Origin: DASTRU01 sp035761045 | Lineage (GTDB): Bacteria > Pseudomonadota > Gammaproteobacteria > Burkholderiales > Burkholderiaceae_E | Direction: 5' to 3' | DNA length: 14,955 nt | Assembly: GCA_035761045.1 (NCBI GenBank) | Contig: DASTRU010000017.1 | Location: 1-14,955 of the forward strand | Shown here: piece after piece, positions 6,640-14,200 of the stretch | How positions within the stretch are numbered: position 1 is the first letter of the stretch | Layout of the letters: every line of letters begins with the position of its first letter | The notes under the pieces: model-generated | The model's input: only the letters and a program-made list of their open reading frames with translations | Database searches by the model: none | Told to the model about the DNA's origin: nothing | Made by a program: the position numbers and the translations under genes

Positions 6640-8232
6640 TCAAGCGGCCTTACTGCCAACGTGAAACACCTCCACGCGGTTTCTGCCGCCGCGCTTGGCC
6701 GCGTACAAGGCTTCGTCCGCATGCGCCATCAATTCATCAAGCGTGCTCGCGCCCGAACGGCTGGACGCCACGCCAAAGCTCGACGTCACCTTCAAGCCCG
6801 GCACGCTTTCCACGCCCTGCCCGCACTCGCGCTCGATCGTCGCGCGCAGCACGCCGGCGATCCCAATCGCCGTCTCGGGCGAGGTGTCGGGCAGCACCAA
6901 GCAAAACTCCTCGCCGCCATAACGACACAGCAAGTCGGACTTGCGCGTGCGCGCCGAAGCCAAGCGCGCGACGCGGCGAATCACCTCGTCGCCCACGGCG
7001 TGACCATGGCGGTCGTTGACTTGCTTGAAGTGGTCGATGTCGAACATCACGCACGAGACCTCGCGGCCCGAGCGCTGGGCGAGCGCCACCAAGCTGTCGC
7101 CCGCGTCGTGCAAGGCGCGGCGGTTCAAGCAGCCGGTCAACGCGTCGCGACTCGCCAACTCCATCAGCTTCGCGTTTTGCGCCTCGATGCGTTCGCGCGA
7201 GGCTTCGAGTTCGTTGAGCGCGTTGCGCAGCTCGGCGTTGGCGGTATAGAGCGCGGTTTGATCGTCGAAGGTCAGCAAGCAGCCACGCACGCGGCCCGAT
7301 CCGTCTTGAATCGGCGCGGCGTGCACGACGAAATGCCGTTCGCCGCCGTCGGGCAGCGGCATGCGGTACGACTCGTCGCGCACGGGTTGCGCGAGGCGCA
7401 TCGCGCGGGTCCAAATCGGCGCGTCGAGCCCGGTGGGCGAAAGCCACTCGAAGCCGGCGATGTCGCGGCCGGTTAAACCGTCTTGCGCTTCGGACACCGC
7501 GTTGCGAAAGGTCGCGTTGGCCAACACGATGCGCGCGTTCATGTCGAGAAAGACCACGCCTTGCGTGAGCACGTCGAACGCCTGGCGTACCCGCTCGGGA
7601 ATCACCGAGGTGGGGTCCAGGTGCGCGAGCGCGCGGCGTAGGTACATGTAATAGCCGCCAAAGATCAGCAGCAATCCCGCCGCGATCGCCGCCACGAAAC
7701 GCCAGCCGGTATCGACCGGCGCGATCGGCAACGGCCGCGCGCGAAACTCCACCTGACCCCATGGGCCATTGGGACCATCGATCGTCACCGGCTGCCATGG
7801 CGCGGCTTTCAGGCCTGGGTCATCGCGATTGGGCGCCGAGCGAGCGTAGGCAATCATCACGCCGTCCAAGCGCTTGACGACGATGGCGAGCAAGGCGGGG
7901 TCGTCGGCGATCACGCGGTTGAGCATGGATTCCAAGCCGGCGCGATCATCGCGCTCGATCAAGGGCAGCGCCGCGCGCACCACGGCTTCGCGCAACAACA
8001 TGCTTTGCCGCTCGTTACGGTCGAACACGTCGGGCAAGCCAAACCACGAGGCCCAGCCGACGAGCAAGGCGATGCTGAGCATCACCAAGCCGGCGCTTAC
8101 GCGGCCGACCGTATTCCATTGCCAGGCGCGTTGCCGCTTGGTTGGCCGCGCGGGCTTGCTTGGCTTGCTACCTTCCTTGGGCCCGGTGGCCTCGGGCGTG
8201 GCGGCGGCCGTGGCCGCGATGGATTCATTCAT
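6640..8232 (-). CDS. Membrane PAS-GGDEF diguanylate cyclase, translationally coupled to the giant gene
   Basis: 530 residues. A basic, Pro/Ala-rich cytoplasmic leader (1-46) precedes TM1 (about 47-66). A periplasmic sensor domain of about 110 residues (67-176) follows, then TM2 (178-198). No HAMP domain is present; instead a linker with LRRALAHLDPTSVIPERVRQ (198-217) leads into a PAS domain (about 218-330), then a short coiled coil (335-360) and a GGDEF domain (361-525). The GGDEF domain has FDIDHFKQVNDRHGHAVGD, active site GGEEF (439-443) and an RKSD inhibitory site (430-433) at the right spacing. It should synthesise c-di-GMP in response to a periplasmic or membrane signal. The start ATG (8232-8230) lies inside the last codons of the giant gene, an 8-nt overlap, and has a strong Shine-Dalgarno AGGGAGAGG at 8236-8244. 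This arrangement suggests the cyclase and the giant protein are made together. That they act together is inference. Confidence 0.94.
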   Translation of the reverse strand: MNESIAATAAATPEATGPKEGSKPSKPARPTKRQRAWQWNTVGRVSAGLVMLSIALLVGWASWFGLPDVFDRNERQSMLLREAVVRAALPLIERDDRAGLESMLNRVIADDPALLAIVVKRLDGVMIAYARSAPNRDDPGLKAAPWQPVTIDGPNGPWGQVEFRARPLPIAPVDTGWRFVAAIAAGLLLIFGGYYMYLRRALAHLDPTSVIPERVRQAFDVLTQGVVFLDMNARIVLANATFRNAVSEAQDGLTGRDIAGFEWLSPTGLDAPIWTRAMRLAQPVRDESYRMPLPDGGERHFVVHAAPIQDGSGRVRGCLLTFDDQTALYTANAELRNALNELEASRERIEAQNAKLMELASRDALTGCLNRRALHDAGDSLVALAQRSGREVSCVMFDIDHFKQVNDRHGHAVGDEVIRRVARLASARTRKSDLLCRYGGEEFCLVLPDTSPETAIGIAGVLRATIERECGQGVESVPGLKVTSSFGVASSRSGASTLDELMAHADEALYAAKRGGRNRVEVFHVGSKAA

Positions 8233-11200
8233 TCGCCTCTCCCTGCGCGCTCGCGCGCATCGACGGCTTCAAGACGCGCGTGGACGCGATCTCGTCACGT
8301 TCTTCTTCTAAATGCTCGGGGCCATGCGGGTCGATGAACTCGTTCTCATCTTCGTCATTCGTGCCCAGCACCGGCAGCGGATCCCACCGGCGCCATACGT
8401 CTCGCGCGGCCAAAATGCTCGCGCCCAATCCACCGATTTGCGCCGCCCACCACGCCAAGCCGACCGAGGCGGCGACACCACCCACGCGTAGCGGGTCAAG
8501 CATCGTGAAATCGATCACGGATGCATCGCCCGACCTGCCCGATTCCTCGGCCGCGCGACGGCGTGCCGCTTGCTCATCAAGCCAACGACGCCAACCGCCG
8601 GTCGATTCGTCGGGCTGCGTGACCGTTAGGTTCAGGTTCAAGCGGATGGATTCGCCCAGCGCGTCGACCGATGGCGTCAACGTTTTGAAATTGATGCTAT
8701 CCGGCTCCACTGGCTCATCGATCGCGGCGGCGACGCGCACGGTGACCGGCGACGTGAACGCGCGGTCGCGCCCATCGAAGCGCGACAGGAATTCAAGCTT
8801 CGATTCAATCAACAAGCGGCTGTTGTCGCGCAGGGAGCGGGTCGGCGATGTCTTGCCGTTGCCCGGCAGTCCATCGCCGTCGCTCGCGCCCTCGGGGCCG
8901 ATGACGTCGATCGGCACGATGTCTGGCGGCAGCGCGTTCGGCGCCGAGGGCGTCGGGCCGTCGGTGCTTGATGGCGGCGTCGAGGGCCGGTCGGGCGGCG
9001 GCGTGACCGGGTCTGGAATCAAAACACCGCCCGGGGGCGCCGGGGCGGGCGTGGGCGCAGGTGCCGGCGCGGGCGGAGGCACCGCGACATTGTTGTTCGC
9101 GCCGAATTCGCTCGTGTTATTGCCAGCGTCCGTCGCGGTCGCTGTGATGACATCGCCCACGCCTAAGCCAGCGACCGTAAGCGTGCCGCTGAAATTTCCG
9201 TTCGCGTCGGTCGTTAAAAAACCCAGGTAGGTTCGTCCCTCGCCATAACCGCTCGCGTCGGCCGCCGCTCTAAAAAATTCCACGCGCGAATTCGCGAAGG
9301 TGGCTTGTCCGGCCGCGCTGCCCACCCAGCCGGCAAGCGTCAACGTCGTGCCCGAGAGCGTCGCGGTGCTCATCACGGGCGAATCCATCAACAAGTTAGG
9401 TTGGCCCGCCGTGGTGGCGCCGTCGTTGGCCGTGACGCCATCGTTGTTGAGATCGATGCCCTCGTTGGTGTTGCCGTAAATGCTGTTGCCAAGAATCGCG
9501 TTGCCGGTGGACGCGTTGAGGATGCGCACGCCGTCTTGCCCGCTGTTGGCGATGATGTTGCCCGCGCCGGCGGCCGTGCCGCCAATCGTGTTGTTGCTCG
9601 CGGCATTGCTGATGTAGACACCGTTGCCGCCGTTGGCAAATGCCGTCGTGCCATCGGCGCCCACGCCGATGTAGTTGCCTTGCACGACGTTATTAATCGC
9701 GCCATCGATCTCGATGCCATCGCCCGCGTTGCCCGCGATGATGTTGCGGTCCGCCGCGGTGGTGCCACCGATGATGCTGTCGCTCGCCGTACTGGCGATG
9801 TAGATGCCTTCCTGTCCATTACCAATCGCGGCCGTGCCCGTGGCGTTAAGGCCGATGATGTTGCCGCGCACGATGGTGTTGCTCGTCGTGCCCGAGCCCG
9901 AAATGTGAATGCCCTTGAGCGCATTGCCCGAAATCACGTTACCCGCGCCCGCGGCCGAGCCACCAATCGTGTTGTTGGGCGAGCCGGTGCGTACGTACAC
10001 GCCCGTGCCGCCGTTGGCCAATGCGGCCGTGCCCGCCGCATTCGTGCCGATGTAGTTACCCAGTACCGTGTTGTTGTAGCCACCCCAAATCTCCACGCCA
10101 TCGGCGGTGTTGCCCGAGATGACGTTGCGTTCGGCGGCGGTGGTGCCACCGATGATGTTGTCGTGCGTATTGCCAAACAGGAAGATGCCTTCGGCGCCAT
10201 TGGCAACAGCCGCCGTGCCCGTTGCGTTGGTACCGATGGTGTTGCCGCGAATAACGTTGTTGGCCGTCGTCGCGCCGTTGAGTTGAATGCCGCGACCGGC
10301 GTTTCCCGAAATCACGTTGCCTGCACCGGTGACCGAGCCACCAATCGTGTTGTTGCTCGCGCCGTTGTGGATGTAGATGCCGTCGGACGCGTTGGCGATG
10401 GCCGCGGTGCCTGCCGCGTTCAAGCCGATGGTGTTACCCGATACGGTGTTGTTGTTCGCGCCATTGATATCCACGCCGCGCGCCCCATTACCCGAGATGA
10501 TGTTGCGTGCTGCGGCCGTGGTGCCGCCAATCGTGTTGTTGCTTGCACCGTTGCCAATCGTGACGCCAGCCGCTGCATTGCCTAAGGCCGTCGTGCCGGT
10601 CGCGTTAGTACCAATGTAGTTACCCTGCACCAGGTTATTGCTGGTGCCCGTGTCCTCGATGTACACGCCATAACTGTTACCCGAGATCACGTTACCCGCG
10701 CCTGCTGCCGTGCCGCCAATCGTGTTGCTCGTGGCGCCCCCGTAAATAAAAACAGCCACATCCGTATTCGCGATAGCCGTCGTGCCGGCCGCGTTCGTGC
10801 CGATGTAATTGCCTTGCACTACGTTATTGCTGGTGCCGCTGTCCGTCATGGCCACGCCGCGCCAGTTGCCGGAGATAAGGTTGCCCGCCCCCGCGGCCGT
10901 GCCGCCAATCGTGCTGTTACTAGCGCCGTTGTATAGATAAATGCCGCTCGCGCTATTGGCGATCGCGGCCGTTCCCGTCGCGTTGGTGCCAATATAGTTG
11001 CCCAACACCGTGGTGCCGCTTGCGCCGTCGATGTCGATGCCGTTAGTGCTGTTGCCCGAGATCACGTTGCGCGTGGTCGCCGTGGTGCCGCCAATCGTGT
11101 TATTGCTCGCGGTGGAGGTGATGGAAATGCCAAGGTTGTTGGCGCTCGCCACCGTACCCGCTGCGTCGGTGCCGATGTAGTTACCCGTGATGGTGTTGTT

Positions 11201-14200
11201 CGAGCTGTTAATCTCGATGCCACTACCATCGAAGCGGTTGATGACAAAGCCTTTGATAGTGCTGCCACTCGACCCGATGGCGAGTACTAAACCTCCGGCA
11301 CTTACGCCCGCACTCGTGCCGTTGAGTTCAATAAGCGGCGTACTCGCGTAGCCTGTTTGCGTGGTCGCATCGAGCACCACTGCGTCGACGATGTTGGGCA
11401 AAGCACTGCTTAACGCAATGCTTTGCGCACCACCGCCTAAGACATCGAATGCGATCGTCTGCGTACCCACGATCGCGTTGCTGTTGTTGATGGCCTCGCG
11501 CAACGAGCCTTCGCCGCTATCGTTGGTGTTGGTCACCACGTTGTAGGCGAAGCCAAAATCCACGCCGGTAACGTCGCCGGCGCCAAGCGTGACCGCCACG
11601 TTGAAGTCGCCAATGCCCGCGCCCGCCGCCGTTGTGCTGTCGGCCACTGTCTTGTCGTTACCACCTATGGCGCTGGCGCCTGTCACGCCATCGCTCTCGT
11701 AGGTTTGCTCGGCCGTCGCGCTTGTGTAGCCGCCTCTAAAGCCCGCCGTGGGTGGAGTGTTGACGTCGCCCATCGTTGCGCCCACTACGCGCACCGTGTA
11801 ATTGCCGCTGCCCACCGCGAAGTTGTATTGGCCTAAAGCATTCGTCGTCGTAAAGCCCAGGAAGTTATTGCTTGCGTCGTACAACTCCACGCGAACATTA
11901 CTTAGGTAAGCGTCGCCCGCGCCGTAAGCACTACCCGCGCCACCGGTGTAATTCCTGTCCTCGAAGACTTGGCCGCTCAAGCCCGCGAGCGTGATGTTTT
12001 GGCCAAACTCGCTTGTGTTGTTGCTCGTGTCGGTCGCGGTGGCGGTGAGTTTGTCGCCGCTCGTCAAGCTCACGCCCGACAGCGTGCCGCTGAAGTCGCC
12101 GTTGGCGTCGGCCGTTAAAAAGCCTAAGTAAATTTGGCCTTCGCCATAACCACTCGCGTCGTCGCTCGATTTAAAGAATTCCACGCGCGCATTCGCGAAC
12201 GCGGCCTGCCCCGGCGCGCTGCCCACGTAACCCGACACGACCAGGTTCGTGCCCGACAACACCGCGCCGCTAATGACGGGGTAATTCATCAACACATTAG
12301 GCTGGCCAGCGGTGGTCGCGCCGGTATTGAGGGTCACGCCGTTGTTGGCTAAGTCAATGCCGTCGTTGGCGTTGTTGTACATGCTGTTGCCAAGGATGGC
12401 GTTACCGCTTGAGTTGTCGGTCACGCGCACGCCGTCGCCTAAGTTGTTGGCGATGATGTTGCCCGCGCCGGCCACCGTGCCACCAATGGTGTTGTTGTTC
12501 GCGCCCGCGCGAATGAAGAGGCCCGCGCCGCTGTTGGCGATGGCGGTGGTGCCATCGGCACCCACGCCAATCGCGTTGCCGAGCACCGTGTTGTTCGATG
12601 CATTGGAAATCTCGATGCCGTCGTTGGCATTGCCCGCGATCACGTTGCGTTCAAGCGCGGCCGTGCCGCCCACGATGTTGTCGTGCGCCTGGTTGTTGAG
12701 GTACACGCCCTCGCCCGTGTTGCCCAACGCGACCAAGCCGGTGGCATCGGTGCCTATGAGGTTGCCGCGAATCGCGTTGTTGCTGGTGGCATTGCCCGAC
12801 AGCGAAACGCCCCGCCCGCCGTTGCCCGAGATGAGGTTGCCCGCACCCGCGACCGAGCCGCCAATCGTGTTGTTGCTCGATCCGTTGAGGATGTAGATGC
12901 CATCGGTGGCGTTGCCGAAGCTCACCGTGCCCGTCGCGTCGGTACCGATGTAGTTGCCTTGAACGACGTTGTTCAAGGTAGTGGCGTTGGTGATGTAGAT
13001 GCCGTCGCTGCCGTTGGCCGAGATAATGTTTCTCGCGCCCGCCGTGGTGCCGCCAATGGTGTTGTTGCTTGCGCCGCCACGAATATCAACACCCGCCGAA
13101 GCATTACCAAGCGCGCCATTACCCGCCGCGTTCAAACCGATGATGTTGCCTTGAACGATGTTGTTCGACGACGCGTTGATGCTAATGCCTTGCGTGGCGT
13201 TACCCGAGAGCACGTTGCGATCAGCCGCCGTCAAGCCGCCAATCAAGTTATTGCTCGCACCACCCAGCAGGTTAACGCCCGCGCCACCGTTCGCGCTCGC
13301 GGCGGTACCGGCGGCATTGGTGCCGATGTAGTTACCCGCGATGATGTTGTTGTTCGACGCGTTGATCTCGATGCCATCGCTCGCGAACCGATTGATGACA
13401 AAGCCCTTGATCGTGCTGCCGCTTGAACCGGAGGCAAGCGTCAAGCCGTTGGTGCCCGCGCCAGCGCTCGTGCCATTGAGTTCGATGAGCGGCGTGCCGG
13501 CGTAGCTCGTCTGCGTCGTTGCATCGAGCACCACGGCATCGACGATGTTGGGCAAGGCGCTGCTTAACGCGATGCTTTGCGCACCACCGCCCAAGACATT
13601 GAAGACCACCGTTTGCGTGCCGTTGATGGCGTTGCTGTTGTTGATGGCTTCACGCAGCGAACCTTCGCCACTGTCGTTGGTGTTGGTCACCACGTTGTAG
13701 GCAAAGCCAAAGTCCACGCCGGTGAGGTTGCTCGCGCTTACGCTGACACCCACGTTGAAGTCGCCCACGCCCGATCCCGCCGCCGTGGCGCTATCGGCCA
13801 CGGCTTTGTTATTGCCGCCCACGGCGCTGCTGCCGGTCACGCCATCGCGCTCGTAGGTTTGTTCGGCTGTCGCGCTCGTGTAGCCGCCCCTAAAGCCCGC
13901 CGTGGGCGCGGTATCGGCATCGCCAACCGTTGCGCCCACCACGCGCACCGTGTAGCCGCCCGCCACGACCGCGACGTTGTATTGGCCCGACGCATTCGTC
14001 GTCGTGAAGCCTAGAAAGTTATTGCCCGTGTCGTACAACTCCACGCGTACGTTGGCTAAGTACGTATCGCCGGCGCCATAGGCACTGCCCGCGCCGCCCG
14101 CGTAATTGGTGTCCTCGAACACTTGGCCGGTTAAGGACACGAGCGTGACGTTGCGGCCAAACTCGCTCGTGTTGTTGCTTGTGTCGGTCGCGGTGGCGGT

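Noticed and set aside
8142..9230. Plus-strand open frame of 362 codons across the cyclase/giant-gene junction
   Set aside because: It is antisense to two well-supported coding regions and encodes Ser/Gly/Pro-rich low-complexity sequence.
9305..10585. Long plus-strand open frame (426 codons) antisense to the beta-helix array
   Set aside because: It exists because the repeat units are whole codons long, so a stop-free antisense frame in one unit repeats in the next. Its product is a low-complexity Arg/Ala/Val repeat without any family features, and the minus-strand frame is clearly the coding one.
9506..13336. CRISPR-like or satellite DNA because of regular ~187-nt repeats
   Set aside because: Repeats are coding, in phase, diverged and far too long for CRISPR repeats; protein-level conservation of beta-helix rungs explains the periodicity.
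12683..13426. Plus-strand open frame of 247 codons over beta-helix block 2
   Set aside because: Same repeat-derived shadow as in block 3, with no independent start signal or recognisable domain.
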